Shown: positions 40,596 to 52,358 of the stretch, piece after piece
Layout of the letters: every line of letters starts with the position of its first letter
How positions within the stretch are numbered: the first letter of the stretch is position 1
Source: Pseudomonadota bacterium
GTDB taxonomy: Bacteria; Pseudomonadota; Alphaproteobacteria; Rhodospirillales; Magnetospirillaceae
Direction of reading: 5' to 3'
DNA: 64,000 nt
NCBI GenBank assembly: GCA_021793155.1
Contig: JAJYTF010000016.1
Location: 49,240-113,239, forward strand
Program-made: the position numbers and the translations under genes
Notes under the pieces: generated by a model
Told to the model about the DNA's origin: nothing
Databases searched by the model: none
The model's input: the letters and a program-made list of their open reading frames with translations, nothing else

Positions 40596-40619
40596 AGGGC
40601 TACCCCGAAAGGTAGCCCT
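40596..40619 (-). terminator. Hairpin 14 bp after alaS
   Basis: AGGGCTACC-TTTCGG-GGTAGCCCT on the minus strand, nine-base arms, just beyond the alaS stop. The following bases (AAAACC) are not U-rich, so efficiency is uncertain. Confidence 0.55.
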
Positions 40620-40632
40620 CCTTTGTGCATGC

Positions 40633-43281
<2,649 letters not shown>

Positions 43282-43621
43282 GGCTTTCTACGTAGGCATG
43301 GCAAGCCCCAGGCCCAAGGTTCGGGTCTGGTCGAGGCCTTTGTAACAAGGGATATGGGGAGTGTCCAGGGATCGCCGGGAGCAGCCAGGATTGATCGGCA
43401 GGTGCCGAAGGCTGACCATCACCGGCCGACGGCCGGTCCAAGCCGTTGGCTTTTGCCAGAGTAGCACAGCAAATGCCGGATCTCCTGCGAGATCCCAGCC
43501 TGTTGCTTCGGCACGACCCTCCCCCGGCGGCTTGGCCCGGGAGTCGCGCCGACCATGCGCGGCTGGCCGTGCAACCGGACGAGCCTGCCCGGAACAAGTC
43601 CGGGCAGGCCCATCTTCAGGT
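43282..43621. other. Gap between recA and alaS
   Basis: About 340 bp, no gene supported. Contains the recA hairpin (43583-43609) and presumably the alaS promoter. Confidence 0.55.
43583..43609 (-). terminator. Hairpin after recA
   Basis: GCCTGCCCGGA-CTTGT-TCCGGGCAGGC on the minus strand, 11-base perfect arms, 12 bp after the recA stop. No U tract follows. Confidence 0.6.
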
Positions 43622-44692
<1,071 letters not shown>

Positions 44693-44780
44693 GTTGCGGT
44701 CCCCCAGGTTATTCCACAGGACGGTCGGGCGATGCAATCGGCAACACTGTACCGTCTTTGTTCCGCGTGGCAAGTAGAAA

Positions 44781-44795
44781 GTTCACGCTCCGTTC
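44781..44795 (-). promoter_or_regulatory. Alphaproteobacterial LexA (SOS) box before recA
   Basis: GTTC-ACGCTCC-GTTC (GAAC-N7-GAAC on the coding strand), an exact match to the direct-repeat LexA box of alphaproteobacteria, 89 bp upstream of the recA ATG. Confidence 0.85.
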
Positions 44796-44826
44796 TTACG
44801 CGCGAGGGACCGCTCATCGGGTCTTG

Positions 44827-47259
44827 TCACCGCGGGTTGTCCATCACCTCTTTGACCTTGCTGGCCAGCTGCTTCAGGGAGAACGGCTTGGGCAGGAAAT
44901 AGATGCCGTCTTCGCCGGAAAATTCCCCCAGGGCAACATCCTCGGCGTAGCCGGACATCAGGATCACCTGGATCTGCGGGCGCTCCATGCGAACCAGGCG
45001 GGCCAGGGTGGCTCCGTCCATTCCCGGCATCACTACGTCGGTGACGAGAACGTCGATGCCTTCCTCACCGCGCAGCACGTCCAGCGCGTTTTCTCCCGAT
45101 CGCGCCTCGATCACCCGGTAGCCCTTGTTGCGTAAGGCCCGCGCGCCGAACAGCCGCACCGCGTCCTCGTCCTCGACGATCAGGATGGTTCCCACGCCGG
45201 TCAGGTCGCCGGGGGGATTGGCCGGCTCGGCCGGGACCGGCCGGGCATGGGCGGCCGTCTCCGCCGGGTCGAAACGCGGCAGATAGATGGAAAAACTTGT
45301 CCCATGGCCGGGCCGGCTTTCGACAAAGATGAAGCCGTCAGTCTGCCGCACGATGCCGTAGACCGTTGACAGGCCGAGCCCGGTCCCCGCCCCGACCTCC
45401 TTGGTGGAAAAAAACGGCTCGAAAATGCGGCCGAGGTTTTCGGCACTGATGCCCGTCCCGGTGTCGGCCACCTCGATCAGCACATAGGCGCCTGGCGGCA
45501 TCACGTCGGCACCGCGCTGATAGGGGCGGTCGACATGTACCGCCTTGGTGGTGACGGTAAGGTGGCCTCCGCGCGGCATGGCGTCACGGGCATTGACCGC
45601 CAGGTTGATGATGACCTGGTCGAACTGGCCTGGATCAACCCGCACCAGGCCCAGATCGCGGCCATGGGTGATGGATAATTCGATGGTTTCGCCCAGCAGG
45701 CGTCGCAGCAGGTTCGAGAGATCGGCCAGGGCGTCGGTCACATCGAACAGCCGCGGCTGCAGCGCCTGGCGGCGTGAAAAGGCCAGAAGCTGCCGGACCA
45801 GGCTGGCGGCACGGTTGGCGTTCTGCTTGATCTGCATGATGTCGGCAAAAGAGGCATCGCCCGGTCCGTGCCGCTGCAGCAAAAGATCGCAGAAGCCGAT
45901 CATCGCGGTCAGCAGATTGTTGAAATCGTGGGCAACCCCCCCGGCCAGCTGCCCCATCGCCTGCATCTTCTGGCTTTGAGCGAATTGGATTTCCAGGTTC
46001 TTCTGCTCGGTGGTGTCGATGAAGTGCAGCATCAGGCCTGAGGGCGCGCCGTCTTCGGCGGTTGGACTGATATAAAGAGTTGCCACCATGTCCCGACCCC
46101 GGCTGACCAGGCGTACCGGCAGATGCACACCGGGGCTCGCCCCCATGAGCACGCGGGATAGCTGTTCGGCCGCCGCCGGCCGGTCCTCCGGCGCGATGAA
46201 ATCGACCACCGGCCGGCCCGGAATCGCCTCGGCACGCTCGTCGGTCATGGCAACGAAGGCGGGGTTGCACAAGTTCACCGTGGTATCCGGGTCGGCGAGA
46301 ACGATGCCCACTGGTGCATCCTCGAAAAGCCAGTGGAAACGCCGCTCGGCGGTCTTCAGCACCCTCTCCCAGTGGCGTTCCGGCATCAGGTCGCGCACCA
46401 CGACCGAGCGGGTCAGCATCTCGCCACCCTCGTCGAATACCGTATGGGTGACGAAGGCCTGAAAAACATCGCCGTTGCGCCCCATCAGGCGCATTTCGGC
46501 GCGGTCCTCCTCGGGGTCGGGTTCGACCCCCAGGACTTCCCGCAGCTCCAGGCCGACCAGTTCCTCGGCCGGGCGGCCGATCCATTCCGCCAGCCGCTGG
46601 TTGACGAAGCGGAAGCGCCCCTCGGTGTCGGCCGAATAAAAGCCGACCGGCAGGAAATCGATGAAATCGGCCAGCGTCTCATGCTCGCGCCGCAAGGTCT
46701 CTTCGATGGCGCGGCGCGCCGAGACGTCCTCGACCGACCACACCACGCCGCCGTCGGCCAAGGGATGAACGGCCAAGGCCAGCCATTCGCGCGCCCCCTC
46801 GGCTGCCGGAAGCGAAATCTCGGCATGGTGCGATCCGCCGTACGCCGCCGCGGCTTTCAGCCGGGCGAATTCTTCGAGAGCGCGGTCATCACCGGAGGCC
46901 CGGCTGATCATTGGCGCGCAAGGATCCTCGGCAGGCCCGAACAGGGTGGCGGCCAGGCTGTTGCGCAGGAGTTCGCGGCCATCACGGTCGCAAACCAGGC
47001 GGCCGCGGCGGTCGGCATCCAGGACGGCTGCCAGCGTCTGGGCGCGCCGAGCCTCGGCCGCCTGCGCCAGCAGCTTGCGCAGCAGCCCGGCGAGCGCCAC
47101 CACCGCCACCCCCCCGGCGGCCAGGGGCGCAAAGACCTGCTGATCGATGTTCGCGCGAAGTGCGATGGTGGCCAGCAGGCACACCGCCGCCGCCGCCAGC
47201 CAGGCCAGCGGCTCGCGCAAGGCGTCAACGAGGTAATTTGCCTTTGAGCCGGAAGACAT
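44827..47259 (-). CDS. cckA: Cell-cycle hybrid histidine kinase CckA
   Basis: 810 residues. Two membrane helices near the N-terminus (about 18-62), PAS modules, a HisKA domain with the CckA-type H box GGVAHDFNNLLTAMIGFCDL and DIMQIKQNANRAASLVRQLL, ATPase (NLAVNARDAMPRGG, DTGTGI, GTGLGLSTVYGIV), and a receiver (VEDEDAVR, VLVTDVVMPGMDG, LMSGYAED, LPKPF). CckA drives the ChpT-CtrA phosphorelay controlling cell cycle and, in spirilla, motility. ATG 47259 has GAGGTGA upstream and starts 35 bp inside flhB. Placing it at the end of the flagellar operon ties its expression to motor genes. Confidence 0.93.
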   Translation of the reverse strand: MSSGSKANYLVDALREPLAWLAAAAVCLLATIALRANIDQQVFAPLAAGGVAVVALAGLLRKLLAQAAEARRAQTLAAVLDADRRGRLVCDRDGRELLRNSLAATLFGPAEDPCAPMISRASGDDRALEEFARLKAAAAYGGSHHAEISLPAAEGAREWLALAVHPLADGGVVWSVEDVSARRAIEETLRREHETLADFIDFLPVGFYSADTEGRFRFVNQRLAEWIGRPAEELVGLELREVLGVEPDPEEDRAEMRLMGRNGDVFQAFVTHTVFDEGGEMLTRSVVVRDLMPERHWERVLKTAERRFHWLFEDAPVGIVLADPDTTVNLCNPAFVAMTDERAEAIPGRPVVDFIAPEDRPAAAEQLSRVLMGASPGVHLPVRLVSRGRDMVATLYISPTAEDGAPSGLMLHFIDTTEQKNLEIQFAQSQKMQAMGQLAGGVAHDFNNLLTAMIGFCDLLLQRHGPGDASFADIMQIKQNANRAASLVRQLLAFSRRQALQPRLFDVTDALADLSNLLRRLLGETIELSITHGRDLGLVRVDPGQFDQVIINLAVNARDAMPRGGHLTVTTKAVHVDRPYQRGADVMPPGAYVLIEVADTGTGISAENLGRIFEPFFSTKEVGAGTGLGLSTVYGIVRQTDGFIFVESRPGHGTSFSIYLPRFDPAETAAHARPVPAEPANPPGDLTGVGTILIVEDEDAVRLFGARALRNKGYRVIEARSGENALDVLRGEEGIDVLVTDVVMPGMDGATLARLVRMERPQIQVILMSGYAEDVALGEFSGEDGIYFLPKPFSLKQLASKVKEVMDNPR

Positions 47260-48295
47260 AACTGATCACCTCGGCCACCGCCTTGTATTGCTCCGGCGGG
47301 ACCTCGCGGTCCAGTTCGACAGCGGCGAACAGGGCGCGCGCCAAAGGGGGATTCTCGACCACCGGCACGTCGTTTTCTTCAGCGATCTCGCGGATGCGCA
47401 GGGCGATCAGGTCTTTGCCCTTAGCCACCAATGTCGGAGCGTTCATCGTATCGGCGTCGTATTTGAGAGCACAAGCATAGTGGGTCGGATTGGTCACTAC
47501 CACATCGGCCTTCGGCACCGCCGCCATCATGCGCTGGCGCGCCCGCGACATGCGCAGCGACCGGATGCGGGACTTGATCATCGGGTCGCCTTCGGTCTGC
47601 TTGTTCTCGTCCTTCACTTCCTGTTTGGTCATGCGCTGCTTCTTCAGGAAGGAATAGCGCTGATAGAACCAGTCGCTGATGGCGATGGCCACCTGCAGGA
47701 AGACTACGGCGAACAGCAGCCGCAGCAGAAGATGCTGGAGGTAATTGAGAATCGCTGCCATATCCATCGTTGGCAGCAGCGCAAGTTCGGCGATGTGTCC
47801 ATGCAGCACCAGATAGAGCAGCGCGCCGACGATCACCGTCTTGACGATGCTCTTGCCCAGCTCCACCACCGCCTGCAGTGAGAACATCCGGCCGAGCCCG
47901 TTCATCGGGTTGAGCTTGTTGAGGTCGGGCACGAGCTTGCTGGTGACCACCATCCAGCCCGTCTGCCCGATCGCCGAGGTCAGACCCACCGCCAGCATGA
48001 AGACCAGGGGGATGGCCATCAGCAGCCCGACATTGACGGCAAGGTCGCGCACGACGCTCATCATCGATGCCTCGTCGGCGACGCGGATCGCATAGGCCTG
48101 CTCCAGGAACCGCGAGAGATAGGCCTCGAGCCGAACCATGACGAAGGGGGCGATCATCCAGACGACCACTGTGATGGCCACCAGGATTGCCGCGGTTTTG
48201 ACTTCCTGCGACTGGGCGACGTTGCCTTCCTTGCGCGCGTCGCCCAGCTTCTTGCCGGTTGGTTGCTCCGTTTTGGAGTCGTCGTCTTCCGCCAT
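47225..48295 (-). CDS. flhB: Flagellar export gate protein FlhB
   Basis: 356 residues. N-terminal basic stretch and four membrane helices (about 32-215), then the cytoplasmic domain with the autocleavage site VVTNPTHYACAL (NPTH). FlhB switches the flagellar type III system from rod/hook to filament substrates. Preceded by fliR with four bases between and overlapped at its 3' end by cckA (35 bp). The C-terminal VISYVFRLKG is typical. Its isolated cytoplasmic-domain homologue FlhX is encoded upstream in the same cluster. Confidence 0.97.
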   Translation of the reverse strand: MAEDDDSKTEQPTGKKLGDARKEGNVAQSQEVKTAAILVAITVVVWMIAPFVMVRLEAYLSRFLEQAYAIRVADEASMMSVVRDLAVNVGLLMAIPLVFMLAVGLTSAIGQTGWMVVTSKLVPDLNKLNPMNGLGRMFSLQAVVELGKSIVKTVIVGALLYLVLHGHIAELALLPTMDMAAILNYLQHLLLRLLFAVVFLQVAIAISDWFYQRYSFLKKQRMTKQEVKDENKQTEGDPMIKSRIRSLRMSRARQRMMAAVPKADVVVTNPTHYACALKYDADTMNAPTLVAKGKDLIALRIREIAEENDVPVVENPPLARALFAAVELDREVPPEQYKAVAEVISYVFRLKGKLPR

Positions 48296-48299
48296 GCCC

Positions 48300-49064
48300 T
48301 CAGCCCCGCGACAGGAAGGCGCCGACTCCGTCGACGAAATTGCGGATGAACCAGTACATGATCGGCGGCAGGCACAGCATCAGAATGGCCAGACCGCCCA
48401 AAAGCTGTATGGGCAGACCGACGAAGAACACCTGCATCTGCGGCACCAGCCGGTTGAGCAGGGCCAGCGCGGTATTGAGAGTCAAAGAGAACACCAGCGC
48501 CGGCGCTGCCAGCTTGAACCCGAGGACGAAGCTCTCGCCCAGGGTCCGCACCAGGGCGGCGGCGAAGTCGTCCATCGGCAACGGGCGGCCTGGCACAAAC
48601 AGGCCATAGCTGTCGACCAGCGCCCTCAACATCAGGTGATGGCTGTCGGTGAGAAAGACCAGGGTGACGGCAATGAGGTTGAGGAATCCGGGAAGCAATT
48701 GGCTTTGCTGGCGGCTAACCGGATCGAAGGTGAAGACGTTGGTCAATCCGACCGAATTGCTGATGACGGTGCCGGCCAGATCGAGGGGCGCCATCAGGAT
48801 CTGCGTCATCAGGCCGAGGAAGATGCCGATGGTCACTTCGCCACCGAGCAGCAGAAACAGTGACAACGGACCGGCAGGGGCCGGCGGCAGAGAACGGCCC
48901 AGGACCGGCATCAGCAGGAAGGCGATGCCCAGGGCCAGAAGCAAGCGGGTTCGTGCGTTCACCACGGTGCTGCTGAAGCCGGGAAGCAACATCATGGCCG
49001 CTCCCAGTCGAGCGAACACCAGCAAGAGCTTGAAGACGTCCGTGGCGATGAGTTCGCGCAGCAT
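48300..49064 (-). CDS. fliR: Flagellar export gate protein FliR
   Basis: 254 residues with about six hydrophobic segments. FliR-type features: FARLGAAMMLLPGFSS, GEVTIGIFLGLMTQILMAPL, LLPGFLNLIAVTLVFLTDSH and ALALLNRLVPQMQVFFVGLP. It is part of the FliPQR export pore. Twelve bases separate it from fliQ and four from flhB. Confidence 0.96.
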   Translation of the reverse strand: MLRELIATDVFKLLLVFARLGAAMMLLPGFSSTVVNARTRLLLALGIAFLLMPVLGRSLPPAPAGPLSLFLLLGGEVTIGIFLGLMTQILMAPLDLAGTVISNSVGLTNVFTFDPVSRQQSQLLPGFLNLIAVTLVFLTDSHHLMLRALVDSYGLFVPGRPLPMDDFAAALVRTLGESFVLGFKLAAPALVFSLTLNTALALLNRLVPQMQVFFVGLPIQLLGGLAILMLCLPPIMYWFIRNFVDGVGAFLSRG

Positions 49065-49076
49065 CCGAAGCTCGAC

Positions 49077-49343
49077 CTACCCGCCCGAAATCGCGCGATC
49101 CAGGACCATATGGGTGAAATCGGTCAGAGTATGCAGCATGAACGGCAGGAACAGAAGCATCACCAGGAAGACGGCCAGGACCTTCGGCACGAAGGTCAGC
49201 GTCATTTCCTGGATCTGAGTCAGCGCCTGGAACAGTGAAATGATCAGGCCGACGGCCAGTCCCGCCAGCAAAGGCGGTGCCGCCACCTTGATCATCACCA
49301 CCATGGACTCGCGGGCGAGCTCGATGAGTTCAGCCTCGGTCAT
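49077..49343 (-). CDS. fliQ: Flagellar export gate protein FliQ
   Basis: 88 residues with two membrane hairpins: AELIELARESMVVMIKVAAP at the N-terminus and VGLIISLFQALTQIQEMTLT, the family signature, at the centre. Completes FliPQR. Follows fliE by 14 bp. Confidence 0.96.
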   Translation of the reverse strand: MTEAELIELARESMVVMIKVAAPPLLAGLAVGLIISLFQALTQIQEMTLTFVPKVLAVFLVMLLFLPFMLHTLTDFTHMVLDRAISGG

Positions 49344-49357
49344 GTGAGGAATCCGGG

Positions 49358-49678
49358 CTAGATCGGCATCTGGATGATCTGGTTGTAGGCGGCGATCACC
49401 TTGTCGCGGACAGCGACGACCGTCTGCAAGGTCAAGTCGGCGTTGTTGACCGCCGCGACCACTTCGCTGATGTCGGCCTTGCCGGTGAGCGCCTGGGCCG
49501 ACAGCTCTTCACTCTTCTTCCCCGCATCGATGGCCGCCTTGGCCCCGTCTTTCAGCAGGCTGGCGAAATCGGTCCCGATGGCGGTATCGCCACCCTCGGC
49601 CGGCTTTGATTCGCCTGTTACCGATTTCGCGGCATTGGCATAGGCAGCAATGGCGTCGGTGAAGGAGGTAATTGCCAT
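49358..49678 (-). CDS. fliE: Flagellar hook-basal body complex protein FliE
   Basis: 106 residues. The C-terminal half, LTGKADISEVVAAVNNADLT and LQTVVAVRDKVIAAYNQIIQ, is the FliE family pattern. It links the MS ring or export gate to the proximal rod. The N-terminus is Ala-rich and poorly conserved, as usual. Lies 59 bp after flgC, ahead of fliQ. Confidence 0.94.
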   Translation of the reverse strand: MAITSFTDAIAAYANAAKSVTGESKPAEGGDTAIGTDFASLLKDGAKAAIDAGKKSEELSAQALTGKADISEVVAAVNNADLTLQTVVAVRDKVIAAYNQIIQMPI

Positions 49679-49737
49679 GATCGGTCCGCCAGGAGAAAGT
49701 TGAAGCGGCTATACTAAATCAAATGGCCGGTAGCCGG

Positions 49738-50148
49738 CTACTTCAGCATGTTGATGGTGTTGGTCAACATCGTCTTGGAGACGCTGACCACATCGAGATT
49801 GGCCTCGTATGAGCGCTGCGCTTCACGCATGTCCATCAATTCGATCAACGGATTGACGTTCGGCGCCAGCACGTAACCGCTGCTGTCGGCAGCCGGATGC
49901 TTGGGGTCGTATTTCTTCTGGAACTCCGAGCGGTCGACGTCGATCTTGCTGACCTTGACCAGATCGGTGCCGCTGGCCTTGTCCAGCACGCTGCGGAAAT
50001 CCACGACCTTGCGCCGGTACGGCGTGCCGTCGGGAGTGGTGGGCAGCGAATCGGCGTTGGCCAGGTTTTCCGAGACGACGCGCAGCCGTTCCGCCTGGGC
50101 CTTCATTCCCGAGGTGGCGATCAGCTGCGACTTGTTCAGTTCATCCAC
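49738..50148 (-). CDS. flgC: Proximal rod protein FlgC
   Basis: 136 residues. N-terminal SGMKAQAERLRVVSENLANA is the rod/hook signature; NPLIELMDMREAQRSYEANL and DVVSVSKTMLTNTINML close it. One of the rod proteins exported by the flagellar type III system. Follows flgB by 21 bp. Confidence 0.96.
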   Translation of the reverse strand: MDELNKSQLIATSGMKAQAERLRVVSENLANADSLPTTPDGTPYRRKVVDFRSVLDKASGTDLVKVSKIDVDRSEFQKKYDPKHPAADSSGYVLAPNVNPLIELMDMREAQRSYEANLDVVSVSKTMLTNTINMLK

Positions 50149-50169
50149 GGCTCAAAGGCCTCCCAGCCC

Positions 50170-50574
50170 TCATGCTCCACCCTTGCCGAGTGCCGTCTTC
50201 AGCATGTTGATCTGCTTCATGAAGAGGTTGACCGCCAGGTCATAGTTGGTCTTGACGTCGCCGATCTTCTGCATCTGCTCTTCGATCAGCACGGAATTGC
50301 CGTTGAGCTTCGACTCTTCAGGGCGACGTTCGGTCACCGTCTCGAAGCTCGCCTGCTCCACCGCGGGCGAAATATGCATCGGGTTGGTGGTCACGGCGCG
50401 GACTGGTGGCGCTTCCGCCTGCAGCAGGTTCTTGAAGCTGAGCGGCGCCAAGTCCTTGGCCTGATAGTTCGGCGTATTGACATTGGCCACGTTTTCCGAC
50501 AGGACCGCTTGCCGGCGCGCCAGCCAATCCATGGACTTCTGGGCCATGGCCAACAGCGTCAGATCCTCGAACAT
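50170..50574 (-). CDS. flgB: Proximal rod protein FlgB
   Basis: 134 residues. MAQKSMDWLARRQAVLSENV then ANVNTPNYQAKDLAPLSFKN is the FlgB N-terminus. The C-terminal LAVNLFMKQINMLKTALGKG is amphipathic. It begins the flgB-flgC-fliE-fliQ-fliR-flhB-cckA run and is separated from fliP by 72 bp that contain a TTAA-N7-TGAA motif, so a promoter may lie there. Confidence 0.96.
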   Translation of the reverse strand: MFEDLTLLAMAQKSMDWLARRQAVLSENVANVNTPNYQAKDLAPLSFKNLLQAEAPPVRAVTTNPMHISPAVEQASFETVTERRPEESKLNGNSVLIEEQMQKIGDVKTNYDLAVNLFMKQINMLKTALGKGGA

Positions 50575-50631
50575 TCTGGTGGCCCTTCATCAGCCTGCAC
50601 AGCGTCAATCCTGCATCATAGGCCAGCAGAT

Positions 50632-50646
50632 TTAACAAAGGCTGAA
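50632..50646 (-). promoter_or_regulatory. CtrA-like half-perfect site upstream of flgB
   Basis: TTCA-GCCTTTG-TTAA on the minus strand, 58 bp before the flgB ATG. It differs by one base from the site before flhX (52343-52357) and has the same 7-base spacer. CtrA consensus is TTAA-N7-TTAA. Confidence 0.45.
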
Positions 50647-51384
50647 TCACCCCGCACCGAAGCTTTGTACCAGACTGCCGGCCACCAGATACCAACCGTC
50701 CACCAGCACGAAGAAGATGAGCTTGAAGGGCAGGGCGAACGTCGCCGGAGGCAGCATCATCATGCCCATGCTCATCAGGACCGTCGCCACCAGCATGTCG
50801 ATGATCAGGAACGGCAGGAAGATCAGAAAGCCGATCTCGAAGGCACGCCGCAATTCGCTGATGATGAAGGCCGGTATCAGCGCCCGCAGCGGCATGTCCT
50901 CGGCCTTGGCCGGCGGCGGTGTGTGGGAGAGGTCGAGGAACAGCCGCAGATCCTGGTCGCGAACCTGCCGGATCATGAAGGCGTGCAACGGCTTGATCGC
51001 CCGGTCGAAGGCTTCCATCTCGTCGATCTTGTTGGCGATCAGCGGCTCGATCCCCTGCTCGTAGGAGGCCTGGAAGGTCGGCATCATCACGAAGCCGGTG
51101 AGGAACAGCGCCAGGCTGACCATCACCATGTTGGGTGGTGCGGTTTGCGTCCCCATCGCCTGGCGCAGAAACGACAGAACCACGACGATGCGGGTGAACG
51201 AGGTCACTGTCACGAGGATCGCCGGCGCTACGCTCAGGACGGTGATCAGCGCGATCAGCTGCACCATGCGCCCGGTGGTCGAGGCACCTTCGCCGAGGTC
51301 TAAACTGAACTGCTGGGCCGAAGCCGGTCCAGCGACAAGCAACAGAGCGGCCGTCGCCAGCAGCAACAGGATCGAACGCTTCAC
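50647..51384 (-). CDS. fliP: Flagellar export gate protein FliP
   Basis: 245 residues with a cleavable signal peptide (about 1-23, ending GPASAQ) and four membrane helices. Signatures: VTSFTRIVVVLSFLRQAMGT, PPNMVMVSLALFLTGFVMMP, IPAFIISELRRAFEIGFLIF and PFLIIDMLVATVLMSMGMMM. Its ATG overlaps the fliO stop by four bases. Forms the core of the export pore with FliQ and FliR. Confidence 0.97.
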   Translation of the reverse strand: MKRSILLLLATAALLLVAGPASAQQFSLDLGEGASTTGRMVQLIALITVLSVAPAILVTVTSFTRIVVVLSFLRQAMGTQTAPPNMVMVSLALFLTGFVMMPTFQASYEQGIEPLIANKIDEMEAFDRAIKPLHAFMIRQVRDQDLRLFLDLSHTPPPAKAEDMPLRALIPAFIISELRRAFEIGFLIFLPFLIIDMLVATVLMSMGMMMLPPATFALPFKLIFFVLVDGWYLVAGSLVQSFGAG

Positions 51385-51692
51385 CGGTCGGGGCCCCCTT
51401 CTTGCGGCAACGGGCCTGCCGTCGCCGCAGCGCCGTCGCCTTCCCGCTCGATAACCATATCCGAGCCCCCCCCGATCAGCAGCAAATGTTCCCGCTGATC
51501 CCTGCGCACCAAGATCAGTCGCCGCCGGGTGTCGAGAGGCAGCACCTCGACGATTGACAGGCGCCGGCGCCGCCGCGCCACCATGGGCATTCCGCCCAGG
51601 CCGAACCGGCGAACCAGCCAGGCCACGGCGGTGATCAAGGCAAGCACTGCAACCAGCGCCACCAGCGTCCGCAGATAGATATCCCAGTCCAT
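51381..51692 (-). CDS. fliO: Flagellar biosynthesis protein FliO
   Basis: 103 residues. One membrane helix (about 8-27) followed by a small basic cytoplasmic domain: RRRRLSIVEVLPLDTRRRLI and LVRRDQREHLLLIGGGSDMV are FliO family features. FliO helps assemble FliP. It overlaps fliP by four bases and is preceded five bases upstream by an unknown small gene. Confidence 0.92.
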   Translation of the reverse strand: MDWDIYLRTLVALVAVLALITAVAWLVRRFGLGGMPMVARRRRRLSIVEVLPLDTRRRLILVRRDQREHLLLIGGGSDMVIEREGDGAAATAGPLPQEGGPDR

Positions 51693-51697
51693 CCGCG

Positions 51698-51982
51698 TCA
51701 GGCCTCGTCCTGGTGGTCGGCGGAATCGGCGGCGACCTGGCTCAGATGCTCTTCGAGGTCCGAAGCCAGCCGGTCGAGCCTGGCCACCAGCGCCTGCATG
51801 TCCTCCACCAGCGAGCAGCCATCCTCGCGCGGCATGGCCGCCACCGCCTCGCAGATGCTGCGCACCCGGTCACCCAGGGCGGCGAGGTCGACCAGCTTGC
51901 CGCCGGCGACCAGGCGCCGTGCAGTCAGGACCAGCGACGATACCTTCGCCAGTTCCTCGCGGGCCTGCTCGGCCGTGGTCAT
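51698..51982 (-). CDS. Unrecognised 94-residue coiled-coil protein in the flagellar operon
   Basis: Helical and acidic, with no signal peptide, membrane segment or known motif. The segments ALGDRVRSICEAVAAMPRED and LVARLDRLASDLEEHLSQVA suggest two coiled-coil helices, a layout shared with small flagellar chaperones such as FlgN or FliT, but no specific homology is recognised. The ATG overlaps the flhX stop by four bases and the stop is five bases from fliO, so it is certainly co-translated with export genes. A chaperone or export-regulator role is inference from position. Confidence 0.75.
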   Translation of the reverse strand: MTTAEQAREELAKVSSLVLTARRLVAGGKLVDLAALGDRVRSICEAVAAMPREDGCSLVEDMQALVARLDRLASDLEEHLSQVAADSADHQDEA

Positions 51983-52329
51983 TGTGACGCCTCGGCCGGA
52001 ACCGCCTGGCGGTTGGCCTGATAGACATAGGCGAGGATTTCGGCCACGGCCATGAAGGCTTCGAGCGGGATGATGCTGTCGACGTCGACCGCCGCGAGAA
52101 GTTGGGCAAGGTCCGCATCCTCGCGGATCTTCACGCCGGCGGAGAAGGCCCGGTCGAGGATATCTCGCGCCGTGTTGCCCCGCCCGCTCGCCACCACCCG
52201 AGGAGCGGTATCGCCACGCTCAGGCGTGAAGGCAAGGGCGACGGCGACGTCGCGCTTCGCCTGCTTGCCGCCCTGGTTGTCGTTCTGCCTCGCCAACGCG
52301 CGGACCCTCAAAATTGAACGGTCCACCAT
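51979..52329 (-). CDS. flhX: FlhX: stand-alone homologue of the FlhB cytoplasmic domain
   Basis: 116 residues. DVAVALAFTPERGDTAPRVV, ASGRGNTARDILDRAFSAGV, REDADLAQLLAAVDVDSIIP and AVAEILAYVYQAN align with the C-terminal part of FlhB (compare AVAEVISYVFRLK in this window's FlhB). There are no membrane helices and the NPTH cleavage motif is absent, so it resembles the cleaved fragment rather than the full switch. Known FlhX/YlqH-type proteins can replace or modify that fragment. A CtrA-like motif lies just upstream; the next gene overlaps by four bases. Confidence 0.85.
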   Translation of the reverse strand: MVDRSILRVRALARQNDNQGGKQAKRDVAVALAFTPERGDTAPRVVASGRGNTARDILDRAFSAGVKIREDADLAQLLAAVDVDSIIPLEAFMAVAEILAYVYQANRQAVPAEASQ

Positions 52330-52342
52330 GCCCCGGCCGCCT

Positions 52343-52357
52343 TTAACAAAGGCTTAA
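52343..52357 (-). promoter_or_regulatory. CtrA-like site TTAA-N7-TTAA upstream of flhX
   Basis: TTAA-GCCTTTG-TTAA, an exact match to the CtrA full-site layout, 13 bp before the flhX ATG and just past the stop of the large TPR gene. The central GCCTTTGTTAAAGGC could alternatively fold as a small hairpin. Confidence 0.5.
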
Positions 52358-52358
52358 A

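Noticed and set aside
50575..50646. Sigma-54 promoter for flgB
   Set aside because: TGGCCTATGATGCA has the GG and GC elements two bases too close.
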